From Nepenthes gracilis (taxonomy: Eukaryota > Streptophyta > Magnoliopsida > Caryophyllales > Nepenthaceae): a stretch of DNA of 64,000 nt. Numbering within the stretch: the first letter of the stretch is position 1; every line of letters begins with the position of its first letter. Both the position numbers and the translations under genes were made by a program. This document shows positions 12,415 through 22,946 of the stretch, piece after piece. Under the pieces are notes generated by a model. The model did no database searches and was not told the DNA's origin. It saw only the letters and a program-made list of their open reading frames with translations. Location: assembly GCA_033239525.1 (NCBI GenBank), contig BSYO01000014.1, forward strand, positions 4,940,536 through 5,004,535, written 5' to 3'.

Positions 12415-13085
12415 ATGAGTTTGAGCAACCATATGTGTGTATGGGTATATGTATATATAAATATACGTAGGTGCGTGTGTGTGTATGTGTATTATGTCTG
12501 TATTGTGAACAGTGTGTGCGTGTGCCTTGGTGTATCGGTGCAGCGTTGTGTTTGTGAACTGTTGCTGTTGTGTATGCATTGAGTGCAGGAGTAGCCGAGT
12601 GCAGGTGTGTGTGGTGAAACAGCAGGTGCTGCCGTGTGTGTGGGTTTTTGTGTGTGTGCAAGGGGAGCGTGTTTGTGAGCATGTGGGTTTGTGTGTGTGT
12701 GTGTGTGTGCGCGTAGGGGGAGTGTGTGTTTGTGAGAGTATGGGTCGGCGGCAGGGGCAACGTGTGTGTTCTGTGAGAGTGTGTGTGGAGATGTGTGTAG
12801 TGTGTGTCATTGGTGATGGCAATGAATGTGATGTGCGCTGTGTGTAAGGGGTGAGGGAGTGCTAATGAGTGTGGGAATACACTTTTTTTTTTTTGGTGAG
12901 TGTGTGTGTGTGTGGGAATACACACTCTCTGCTTTCATACACTTTCATAGCATACACTGCTCCTGTACTCACACCGCACTCAACACCTAGTACACAGCAC
13001 AACTCACACACTCCCACAGCACACACACGGCCTCAGCACACACCCACACGGTTTCACACGATCCACACTGTTACAAACACACACA
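12415..13085. repeat. TG-rich then CA-rich microsatellite array
   Basis: 12415-12930 is dominated by irregular (TG)n with interspersed GTGTGTGG, GCGTG and GAGTG words; 12930-13085 switches to CA-rich sequence (cacacacgg, cacaccg). It begins just upstream of the transposase start. Long frames that run through it on both strands (His/Thr-rich or Val/Cys-rich) are translations of the repeat and not genes. Confidence 0.85.
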
Positions 13086-13249
13086 GTATACGCATAATGA
13101 TGTTTTTGAACTGACAGGTCAGTGATAGGATATTGTTGAAATGATAGAGCTAGGAAAAAAATTTGGATAATACATTAACTAGCATATAATTTCATTAGAC
13201 AACACAGGACTAACCATAAGCTACATCCAACTCCGTATGCAATTTTCAG

Positions 13250-13640
13250 ACCTCACGCTTCCGCTTTGATCTCTTGCTTCTCTTTGGTGTGGAATATTGG
13301 GGAACTTGTTTGCTACCCTTAGATGAGTATGCTTCTTCCAAAAGATCCTTGTCCTATCAAACACATTGATATCTGATTAGTCCAAATTTAAATAAACTTA
13401 ATTTTACAAATGACGGAAAAAATGGGAATTTTTTCATGCTTTAGCTTATAGATTACATCAGGCCAATAATTTCGATTCTGAAACCGCAATGATAATTCTG
13501 ACTAAAAACTGACCGGTGTAGCATTCATTGCACAAGGCCTTGGACTACATAAATGCAAATAGCAACCCTCTCAACAGATCTCAACCTCAACCTGCATTTT
13601 GGAATTCCAAGGTGCATATCGTTGCAGTGTCTCCCAAGGA
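13250..13640 (-). pseudogene. Exon-like pieces of an unidentified captured gene
   Basis: Two minus-strand segments look like exons. The downstream one (about 13353 to 13250) follows tttgatag, reads DKDLLEEAYSSKGSKQ and ends in a strongly basic PKRSKRSKRKREV before a TGA, as in the tail of a nuclear protein. The upstream one (about 13640 to 13520) starts after tatgtag, contains the word CSPRPCAMNATP and ends before gtcag; it has an in-frame TGA. I do not recognise the source gene. Position inside the transposon and the intron-like borders suggest captured genomic DNA, but a chance arrangement cannot be excluded. Confidence 0.4.
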
Positions 13641-14739
13641 CATACCTACATATTCACCCAACAATCACTCATTCAGCTAAATGATAATGGGTCACATAAT
13701 CATTTTGTTCAAGAAAAGTGTTATAAACTGATTGACTTTCAATTAAGGGAAGTCAAGCAACATGGTTAGTGTGTTACCTATTTAAGAGAGACTGGAAATG
13801 GCTATTCTAAAAAGTCCCAAGCTTTTTCTACCACTTTCTATGTATCATCTTCACACAGCACTGAGTCTGCATAGTATGAGGTCCCTCATCTTACATCCTG
13901 TAAGTGATGCCCCTTGCTCTCTGCTGACTATAGATAATGTTTTCACTCAAAACCTGATAAAGTCAGTATTACATGTTAGCTACCTTTATGAAGCTACCTC
14001 AAAGCTTGAGACTACCACAGGGCAGAAGTGAACATGAAGTGCTACTCCAGAAGTTCACTGAGCATGGGTCCAAGTGTTAGTGCATCAACATTGAAATGTT
14101 ATCTTCTTAGCAAAAAGGAGAAAAAATAGTTGAGAAGTTAGCTGCTAAAAAAGATTTAGTTTCAAGGGCAGATTAAAGAGTGATGTCTAGCAAACTATGC
14201 TAATGCATCAGACTTCTTTCATTCCCCCAGTAACAAATCTCCAAAGTTGATGCTCATTTCAGTGCCCTAACATCAAAGCCTCATTGTAAGCAGCTACAGG
14301 ATGAATGCAAACATCTCATTACAAATGGAAACTATATTTTCAAGGCATGGCTCGTCTATAAGAGACAAAAGGGAGGAAACCTGACATATTTTAGGTTCTC
14401 GTAATTGTGGGAAAAAATGGTTACATCATGCAGATGTACTAAATATCACAATGTCTTTGCAGTGTACACCAAATTCTCTGTATGAATCCAATCAAAACAA
14501 CAAAATTATGATTGTATAATTCCTCTAGTTGAGGGTTGTATACTTGTACCTGAACTTTTAGCTTGGAATTCAATTTTTTTAGGTTACCAAAGCTTGTCAT
14601 CATTGATGTATACCAAAGGAGCACTGATTCATACTCAATGCAACATTTTGGAATGTAAAACTCCATTCAGATGTTCAAAATTCACCAAGCCCTCCACCAA
14701 CCTTAGTTGTCATATGCAATATATATACAATTTCATAAC
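13641..14739. other. Non-coding interior of the Harbinger element
   Basis: No family resemblance in any frame. Base composition is more balanced than in the flanking AT-rich blocks and it lacks the CA arrays. It may be intron sequence of the putative captured gene. Confidence 0.4.
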
Positions 14740-15592
14740 ACCACACACACACACACAAGGGGAAGAGGTTTACCGGATGACCTATCACAGTCTCAACCAA
14801 AAACATGACACCATCCACACACCCAACTCCACCCACAACACACGCATACACACAGCTCACACACACAACACACACCCCAACTCACACACACATTGCTTCT
14901 GCCACACACCCACACACACAGACACCCTACTCACACACAAACACACACACTGCTCACACACATAGCACATACACAAATTCACGCACACATTGATTCTGCC
15001 ACACACCCACACACACGGACGCCCAACTCCCACACAGCACACACACACTGCTCTTACACACAGCACACACACACAAACTCACGCACATATTGATTCTGCT
15101 ACACACCCACACACACAGACACCCAACTCACACACAACACACACACACAGCACACACACAGACTCACGCACACATTGGTTTTGCTACACACCCACACACA
15201 CGGACACCCAACTCCACACACAACATACACACACTGCTTACACACAGCACACACACAGAAACTCACGTACACATTGCTTTTGCTACACACCCACACACAC
15301 AGACACCCAACTCTACACACAACACACACACATTGCTCACACACACAGCACACACACACAAACTCACACACACGTTGCTTCTGTCACACACGCACGCACA
15401 AAGACACCTAAATCCACCCACAACACACAGACTGCTCACACACGCAGCACCCAGTCGCCCACACATACACCTACACACACACACACACACACCCACCCAC
15501 ACACACACACACCCAGTCGCCCACACATACACCCAGCACATACTCGCCTCTCACACACACACACCCAGTCAACACAAGCACATACTCACAAA
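14740..15592. repeat. CA minisatellite with a 97-101 bp higher-order unit
   Basis: Dense (CA)n with a superimposed landmark, ttctgc(c/t)acacacccacacacac, starting at 14897, 14994, 15094, about 15179, about 15278 and 15379: spacings of 97, 100, 85, 99 and 101. Each unit runs landmark, (g/c)acacccaactc, cacacaacacac, (a/c)tgctcacac, acagcacacac, aactcac. The six or so units make a true higher-order minisatellite rather than plain CA slippage. All His/Thr-rich frames here are repeat translations. Confidence 0.85.
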
Positions 15593-16107
15593 ATTTTCAT
15601 TCTGTAAAAATAGAATAACGAGAAATTTAGGGATAACAAAAATCTGAACTGTGTGTGTTTGTAGCTAGCGAAATTTGGGGATAACAGAAATTTGGGGATA
15701 ACGAGAAATTCTCAACATTTTAAGAAAAATCGAACTGTCGAACAAGAAATTTTTTTACCTTCTGAACAATTTCAACTGGTTGAAGCTTGGAAGTAGTTGG
15801 AAGCAACGAACAGACAGCAACCGGTGGAAGTAGAAGCAGCTCGATTGAGAGTAGCCAGCGACCTCTTCTGGAGATGCGAGAATGAAATCGCAGCGAGAGA
15901 GAGAGAGAGCGCGAGAGAGAAGCTGGATTACGGAGGGAATAAAAAGAGAAGCTAGACAGCGTGAGTGGCGCGCCCTGGAATTCTTATTCCAGGCGTGGAT
16001 GCCATTTCAATTCCAACCAAATTGGTGGGAATTGTTATTCCCGGTTTTAAAATCAACCAAACAAAGGAATTCCTATTCCCGCGGGAATAGGAATTCCATT
16101 CCTCCTT

Positions 16108-16130
16108 TATTCCTCGAACCAAACATGACG
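16108..16130 (-). repeat. Harbinger right terminal inverted repeat
   Basis: On the minus strand it reads CGTCATGTTTGG then TTCGAGGAATA. It is followed on the plus strand by the TGA duplication at 16131-16133. The GTTTGGTT core is typical of plant PIF/Tourist ends. Confidence 0.8.
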
Positions 16131-16133
16131 TGA

Positions 16134-16690
16134 TTGAATTTTATGCCTTCACCTGATAGCTTATGCTTTTGTTTGAGTTAGTTCCTTGACATGCTTGAAC
16201 TAAAATCTGTCGATGTTTATTGCTAAATAGTTCAAGTGTTATCAATATCTATTTATTAACTTGTAAATGGAACTAGTTACTATAGATCTAATGAAATATC
16301 TGAATTTCAAGGTTCCTCCATTTGTTAGATTCAATCTTTTCCAAATCTTTTTAACTCAAGCCTTTAGTTCAGATAATTTCATTTTTAACTTTAGTCCATG
16401 TAGTTGCATTTGTATGTCACACATGGAGGGATATGGCCAACTTGAGTTGGCTGGTAAGCATCATTTACAGTAGCCACATAAGATCTTATTGGAATGGTTT
16501 ACTGTTGTTTTGTAAAAATGGACAATTTTTCATTATATTGCCAATTTGGCCAAAACTGAAAAGCTCTGTAGTTTGCCTACAAGATTGTCTCCCTAAAAGA
16601 TATTTGTCTCAATGATTGCATACCAGTCTTGACTGTTTTGGCTTCATCGACAAAGATTTAACTCTAATCGCCTTGCCTTTATCCTGCACA
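16134..16690. other. Spacer, nothing recognised
   Basis: AT-rich, no coding signal. The first 60 bases weakly resemble 8510-8560 on the other side of the Harbinger element. Confidence 0.5.
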
Positions 16691-17250
16691 TTGTACTTCG
16701 ATGGGGATCCTCCCGTCCTCAAGCTAACCTTTACTCATCGATTTATCTCAATGAACTTTGCCTTTTAATTGTTTAATCCTGTAAAGCCCGATTGAGCATT
16801 TCATTGTACGTCCTTAATTGTAGTGGCACCAAATGCTTCTGAGTTGAGTCTTGAAGCCCTTGCAGGAAATTTAGCCCTCATAGCTTCATTTGTCAAAATA
16901 TGACGGGTGAAATGACACAATTTCATAAATTTTGTATTGTATTCTTCCACCGTATGATTTCTATGCCTTAGGTAATTGAACTCGTGCTCTTATGCTCATG
17001 GATGCTCACTGAAAAAATAGTTCTCTATGAGGGCTTCCATATACATGCTCTATGGAATCTCCTCATTCTCTATACCCAATACCTTTATCCGCATCACTCG
17101 TCACCAATCAGCTTCTTCATCCAGCTTGTAGGCTACAAAATTTACTCTATTTCTCAAGATATTTTATCACCTCGAACACCTTTTGCCTCTAACATTGTAT
17201 TATCAATTAGAAATGTGGTTTCTGTTTCCAACATGCACGAGCGTGAGTCA
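16690..17250 (-). pseudogene. Ty3/Gypsy gag (capsid) relic
   Basis: On the minus strand the reading pieces YKLDEEADW, then VEEYNTKFMKLCHFTRHILT and NEAMRAKF follow the pattern of the plant Gypsy capsid domain (retrotransposon gag family). Several stops (one directly after EADW) and frameshifts break it. No LTR, protease or polymerase of this element is visible nearby. It is an isolated relic. Confidence 0.6.
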
Positions 17251-17259
17251 AGCATTCTT

Positions 17260-18250
17260 CATTCACTAGGCCAAATCCCCAAAAATCATAATTTATGTCA
17301 AAATTTATTAAACAATTATTTTTAAATTGACTCAATAATTATAGTAATGACATCATAATTTAATAATGAAAACTAGATATTACAATAATCAAATAGGTAG
17401 AGGTACTTCTTTCGGATCTCATATTGGTACTCCCAAATTGCTTTCTCAAATGAATGGTTCCTTTAAAGTTCCTTAACCAAAGGAATCGCCTTAGTGTGTA
17501 AAACTTGATCTCTTCTCTCCAAATTTAAATTAGAACCTCAATATAAGACAAATTCTCATCGATTTATAACAGCTCATACTATGATATACGTAGGATCACA
17601 TTCATCCTCCATAGGATCGGAGCATGAAAAACATTATGACAGTCCTCCTAACTAGGTGATAGGCTAACCTATAAGTTATATCTCTGACTCACTATAAAAT
17701 TTTAAATGGCCTAATAAATCTCAATTTCAACTTTCCTTTCATCCTAAATCTCGAGATTTTTTTTCTCGAAAATACCTTGACAAATACATGGCTAGCTACA
17801 TCAAGACTCAAATCAATCTCTAGGGACTAGCATGGCTTTTTTGATGACACTACACAACTAATAAATGATTTCAAATAAATTTAATTTTATTGGATGTGTC
17901 GTGGATAATATCAAGGCCCAAGAGATTTCGATTACAGATTTCTTCCCAATTAGTAGAAGACCTATATGTCCATCCATATAAAGCTTTAATAGGTCCATCC
18001 TGATAATCGACTAATAATTGTATTATAAGTGAATTCAGTTGGCTCGCCTGTCTACCTCCCATGAGCAATTGGCATCTCGGCTTGAGTACGTAACGGAGAC
18101 TTAGACTCAGTTCTAGTCTGAGGTCCTTGCACGGTTTGACACACGGCTTCCTACGCAGTAGGATCAATTCTTTTCTCCCAAGGCGGCGAATCCTCATTCC
18201 TCTTCTTTCGGCCAGTCCTTCCTTCAGCCTCTCCGAGTGATGCCCCTTCG
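17260..18250. other. Spacer with no recognised gene
   Basis: The longest frame (17871-18263, minus) shows no domain. The 18100-18250 part, just upstream of the Sirevirus-like polypurine tracts, may be what is left of that element's 3' coding end, but I cannot show it. Confidence 0.4.
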
Positions 18251-18254
18251 TCAT

Positions 18255-19770
18255 TCGTGACAAAAAGGGGGAGTCTCTTTCTATGAGGAGAGTTTCTGTT
18301 CTTTTTGTGACGGGGAGATGTATTCTATTTACTTATATGTTTCCCGCTGTTTTTGCCTTCTATTTACTTATGATTATAGTTGTTTTTGTATTACTGCTCT
18401 TTCTCATTACTGCTGTGGTTGCGCCCTGTTGGTTCTTTGGTCACTACTGCTATGTGTATCTGTGCATATTATGATTTATTTCTGTACTAACCATGGTTGC
18501 AGGCACCAGGCACCACAACTTTCTTTGGCCCACAGTAGTTCGGCAGTATCTTAGCTACTTCATTGCATTATGTTTTTGTGTCGTTTGTATTTTGGCATCG
18601 ATTTTGATGTACACGGGTTCTATCTCGATAGTGTTTGAACCCTGGCTTATCCTGTATTTTTGTTTCTTATTTTGGGGGGTTTTGTCATGGAATTGTCAAA
18701 AGGAGAGATTGTTAGTTTTCTTATGTATTTGCATATTTCGTGACCATGCGGGAGCGTTCGGTATTTGCAACATCACTCTTGCCTAGTGGAGTTTCATCAG
18801 TTTCATGCTTGAAGGTCGTATGTATCACATCCTCAGCATTCCCACCTCCCTCTCTTCCATTTCGTCCTTCCTTGGGACCTACGCCTATTTGACATCTGAG
18901 GCGCCAACTAGGTGCCCTGTGCTCGATGCGGGCTCGTGGCACCCTCGAGGTGCATTTTCCAGAAGCCCTAAGCTCGATGCGCTCTCGAGGCACCACCGAA
19001 GCGTGTTTTCCAGAACCAATACGCTCGATGGGCACCCGATACGCGCGCGAGCGCCAGTGCACAAAAACGCTTAACCCTATTCTGCACCCGCCCAGCGCTA
19101 GATCGACGCTCAAGCGGCGCGGGCCTTTTGTGCCTAACGGCTCTTTTAATTTTGAATCCATTTAGGCTCTTCTATAAATATGACCCTTTCCTCTTCATAC
19201 CTAGGGTTTCTGAAAAAGAAAATTGAAATACCAAAAGGCTACGTTCATTATATTGTGCAAACTTTTTGTGCCCACCGGAGAAAACTTCATCATTTACATG
19301 TGTTAGCTTGCCAAAGCTTCCTCATCCTCTCATACCATTCAAATACACTTTCGTTCTTGCCTACAATCCCTCGTGAGTAATGTGGGAGGCGTGGAAATTG
19401 AGATCCAACGGTTCGTGAAAGAAGATCGATGTGAAGACCGGAAGGTGTCCGATTTAGTTGCCACGGGCAAATTCAAGGAGTTCCTTAGTAGGGATCACAA
19501 GACGGGAGTAAGTCGGTTTGGTTAACGCGTCTGTACCACACAATCTGTCAGTTGATTTTCATAGTGGATATTTTCTCTAGTAGTTGAAGTCCGGAGGATT
19601 TTTCTCGAACAGTGTAGGTATCAAGTTTTTCTTTTATCACCAAAAAGTATATCTTTTTACTATTGCATTTATTGTTCTCTACTCCTTATGCATATTATTA
19701 TCATTAACATTTAGTTATAAATATTCTTTATGTGTATTGAGTATTTATTTTTTATATTGTTTTCACTAAT
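18255..19770 (+). mobile_element. Sirevirus-like Copia 3' end with LTR
   Basis: Two polypurine tracts, caaaaagggggag (about 18263) and aattgtcaaaaggagaga (about 18692), precede the sequence TTGTTAGTTTTCTTATG, where an LTR appears to begin (about 18710). Tandem polypurine tracts in front of TTGTTAG are a hallmark of plant Sireviruses. The LTR has a TATA box (tataaata, 19173-19180) and a roughly 50 bp unit starting with gctcgatg(c/g)g at about 18920, 18971 and 19020. Its right end is uncertain; I place it near 19770 where composition changes. No internal coding region or second LTR is present, so this is a truncated element or a solo LTR with adjoining 3' sequence. Confidence 0.5.
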
Positions 19771-19811
19771 CCTGCACGAGGTTAAAATTTTATTGTACAA
19801 TTTGGAACGAA

Positions 19812-20090
19812 ACGTCCTTTTCAAATTCAATCAAGTATAAAGTGGACAGCCACACCGATTCAGTGCTCGGCCTAGCATGGAATAGAGAATTCAGTTTTTG
19901 GAAATCTCTCTTTGGTTTATTTTGTCCCTCCCTTTATGATGGATTGTCAGATGTCATAAAATTTCTTGTCTGATCTTTCTGTAAATTGTGTAGGAATATA
20001 CTTGCTAGTACTAGTGCCGATAAACTAGTCAAGATATGGGATATTGCTACTGGGAAATGTAATGTCACCATGGAGAACCACACAGACAAG
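19812..20090 (+). pseudogene. PWP1-like WD40 gene fragment (two exons)
   Basis: Exon one (about 19812-19894) reads IKYKVDSHTDSVLGLAWNREF; exon two (19994-20090) reads NILASTSADKLVKIWDIATG then KCNVTMENHTDK. This is the WD40 segment of periodic tryptophan protein 1, a chromatin and ribosome-biogenesis protein of the nucleolus, with the WD repeat end VKIWD. The intron between them ends in tgtgtag. The donor after exon one reads cagttttt, which leaves the reading frame one base short, and the donor after exon two is missing, so translation runs into a TAA. The rest of the gene is absent on both sides; the Sirevirus-like LTR ends about 40 bases upstream. A dead fragment of a normally single-copy gene. 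Confidence 0.75.
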
Positions 20091-20101
20091 GAAAGTGTCA
20101 A

Positions 20102-20874
20102 ACTTTAATGATCATGTATTATTGTTTGATTTTGTGTGGATCTAAACCATTTTTTTCTTTTTACATGATTGATCTCCTGCATAGGAGCATCTTTGTAGTT
20201 TAATTTTGGATAAGATTTTTGATCCGTTTACACTGCAAAAGATTTATTTAGGAAACACATTCATTGACATTGCACACTTAAATCTTCTTGAACACCGAAG
20301 GAAATTTGGTTGGTTCATAGAGAGTGCTACAAAATTAAATTTTGGCATGTTTTTTTCTGTGCAAATTTGTTGAAAAAAAAAAAAAACATCTTTACTTACA
20401 TATTGTTGATCTTTTTTGGGGAAGGTGAAGGCGATGATGCAAGATACGTAAAGTAAATGAAAATACAAGAAACATGTTGAATCTCATGTGAGAAACCTTT
20501 ACACTACATAATTTGTGTTCTCTTTTATCATTGTTTTCATTTATACTCTTATCTTTTGTCCTAATTTTAGGTTATCTCTTTTACGCTGCCTTTGGTGCTG
20601 CCTGAAGAAATCTATTGACCCAAGGTAAGCCCTTCAATTCCTCGATTACTATGCTTAGAATGGTAAAATTTGTAAGTTATATTTGCGGATGATTGATACA
20701 TGAATTTGGTTAATATTGGTCCACTTTTCATAATTGTGCTTTTCTTGACAAGAAAGTTCTTACATCTTGTTTTTTTTTAACCTTTTCCATTATCCCCCTT
20801 TTTTTTCCCATTATCCCTTTCTTCTATATCAGTTATAAAGCTACTATGACATAATAGGTGATTATTTTCACTAG
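20102..20874. other. Spacer between gene fragments
   Basis: AT-rich, with one possible short exon at about 20570-20622 bounded by ttttag and gtaagc. Its protein reading resembles nothing I recognise and it may be chance. Confidence 0.35.
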
Positions 20875-21391
20875 TAGGAGATTCAAATCGAATAAATACA
20901 ACTGAAAGGTTAGGTCTACCCAAAGTAATATTAGAAAATGCTCGTGAAGGATATGGAGGGGCTAGCGCTGAGATTAATGAGGTAAACAAAACTCTTCCTA
21001 CCTTTACCACTTATTGTTTTACTGAATAATTTACATGAATACTCAAAATTCTATGTCTTTTATATTTTGTCAAGATATTTTTTTATTAGCAATGGCAATT
21101 AATAACAATGGCTGACCACAATATGTGAATGTTTGATTTGAATTGATTTAGTTATCAATTAATTTGTTCAATTTTGTTGAGTTATAATTACCCAACAATG
21201 TGAATATTATCCTCTAAGTTCCAGGAGAGCTTGTTGTATATATCAGTTAATGGCCCAACCCTGTAAATATGTCTTGAATTTTTTTTGTTTTTGAAAATTG
21301 AGAACGTCAAGATCAATGAATGCATATAATCTTTATTTGAACAATATCTGATGAATTGTATGAATGTATTTAATTGTATATCATCTTATGT

Positions 21392-21414
21392 TTACTTACC
21401 AAAAAAAAAAAAAA
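21392..21414 (+). mobile_element. 23 bp ultra-short retro-insertion (tail only)
   Basis: The sequence ttacttacc plus 14 A is inserted between two perfect copies of the 14 bp word atatcatcttatgt (21378-21391 and 21415-21428). ttacttacc-A(n) is exactly the last part of the 3' tail shared by the LINE family in this window. This is what a reverse transcription event that stopped after about nine template bases would leave. Confidence 0.85.
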
Positions 21415-21428
21415 ATATCATCTTATGT

Positions 21429-22740
21429 GGTTTTTGGGTGTGCTTCCATTTACTAACGTCCCCCATATTGGCTCATATTTGTTGATTGTAGTGCTTGTTT
21501 TTGTGAAGTACACGATATTATTATTGAAGTCAATTTGTGGCTAAAATACTAAAAAAGACAAATTGATATAGTTCATATTTTACTTCATCGTTACTTTTGT
21601 TTTCTAAGGCGACATTTTATCAAATTCAGGTTATACTTGAAGCAACTATTGTGTGACTAGACTTACACACTACAAATTTTCATGTTATATGCAAAATTAA
21701 TTTTGTTTATGTCTAGCCTATGTTGATAACTTATATATCTGTTTTATTATATTGGTCATAATAGATATGGAGAAGTTAAAGCTACTTGCTCGACAATATA
21801 TATATATGCATCACAACGTAATCTTATGTGAGAATTTCTCCCTTTGTTTTAATTCAAAGACTATCTAAACAAGAAAATATAAAAAGAAAAAAGGGCAAAT
21901 AATTACAATTACATGGAAAATTTAAAAATGGTTTAAAGTGTATCCTTTTTGCTTCTTTTTTAATAAAAAAATTCTCTTTAATTGTTTTTTTGTTGAACAT
22001 TTCTCATTGATAGATATGGTAGAATTTCTGTACTCATGAGAACTAATAAAATTGATACCTCAAATCCAAAAAGAAAAAAAAAATCAGTTCCTTTTTAAAT
22101 AAAAAAAAGTGGTTTGATGAAGAGGATCATGAATCAAATATGAAGATAGGAAATCCTCTTATATGTGTTACAAATAAAATAAAAAGTGTGCCCTAGTGTG
22201 GTTTTTTTAAAGGGGGTAGGTGTACACGCCTCATCATAACATTCCAAGAGATTTTCCCATGGCATGAAAAATGTACTTTTGGGACAAAATGAAGTAATCT
22301 TACTATTGTTTGAACAATTACATTGTATCATTTAGAAGGTAGGAAATTACTGAAATAATTTCTCAACAATTAATTTGTTTCTCAACCCTCATATCTTGTT
22401 ACTCGTAGCATCATAGTTAATTAGAGATGGTAAATTATTTGGTGCTATCTACCTACCTGGTTCTTCTTCCTTCTATGAGCATCGATTGAAAAATGTACTT
22501 CCTCCGTTGACACAACTGACCATAAATTGTATGTCATGGAAGAAGAATAGGAGGCCAATAGGATTAGTATGCCATGGAAGAATAAGAGGCTAATCAGACT
22601 TTACTACGTATCCCATTTCAGTTAATCGATAATATTATGTCAATTGACTAGAATTTATAACTTGAATCAAACTATATATTATAAAATTATATTATATATT
22701 TTACGATACATTGTATATATTACTGAAAAATTGATCATTG
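21429..22740. other. AT-rich spacer or intron of the MutS2-like fragment
   Basis: No coding signal. A short direct repeat with gccatggaagaa(gaa)ta-gaggc-aat occurs at about 22532 and 22571. Confidence 0.5.
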
Positions 22741-22946
22741 TTTATTAATCAAATATTATCTAATTCTCTTTTAATCCGTTACTAAAAAAATACAATTGGT
22801 GTAAATATTTCTCCAACTAATGAATTGATCTTATTGGAATTGTTTATTAATCAAATATTATCTAATTCTCTTTTAATCCGTTATTAAAAAAATTTACAAT
22901 TGGTGTAAATTTTTCTCCAACTAATGAATTGATCTTATTGCAATTT
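22741..22946 (+). repeat. 102 bp tandem duplication next to the Gypsy insertion
   Basis: Two copies of a 102 bp unit start at 22741 and 22843 with tttattaatcaaatattatc and end with gaattgatcttattg. The Gypsy element inserted at the end of the second copy. The first copy continues gaattgttta, which matches the right flank of the element (gaattgttac at 31456), so the duplication independently supports the element borders. Confidence 0.85.

Larger units (their letters stand above)
8711..16130 (-). mobile_element. PIF/Harbinger-type DNA transposon, 7.4 kb
   Basis: Ends are imperfect inverted repeats: left CGGTACGTTTGGTTGGTGG, right (reverse complement) CGTCATGTTTGGTTCGAGG. They are flanked by the 3 bp duplication TGA (8708-8710 and 16131-16133); PIF/Harbinger elements make 3 bp duplications, usually TWA. 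Subterminal ggaatag/ggaatt words recur at both ends. Inside, on the minus strand, lie the two genes expected of an autonomous element, a DDE transposase and a Myb/SANT-like protein, both broken. The element has been enlarged by an AT-rich repeat block, about 2 kb of CA/TG arrays and a segment with exon-like pieces of a possible captured gene. Confidence 0.85.

Noticed and set aside
12365..12925. 186-codon His/Thr-rich minus-strand frame upstream of the transposase, and the N-terminal extension joined to it
   Set aside because: Runs through the TG array. Only the part from about 12348 onward shows transposase similarity.
14860..15470. CRISPR-like spacing of the 97-101 bp units
   Set aside because: The repeats are CA-rich along their whole length with no distinct spacers, and the context is a plant transposon.
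14990..15647. Long His/Thr-rich reading frames (up to 205 codons)
   Set aside because: Translations of the CA minisatellite; all frames stay open because the unit lacks stop words.
17871..18263. 130-codon minus-strand frame
   Set aside because: No domain, signal or neighbour supports it; it lies antisense to a retroelement 3' end.
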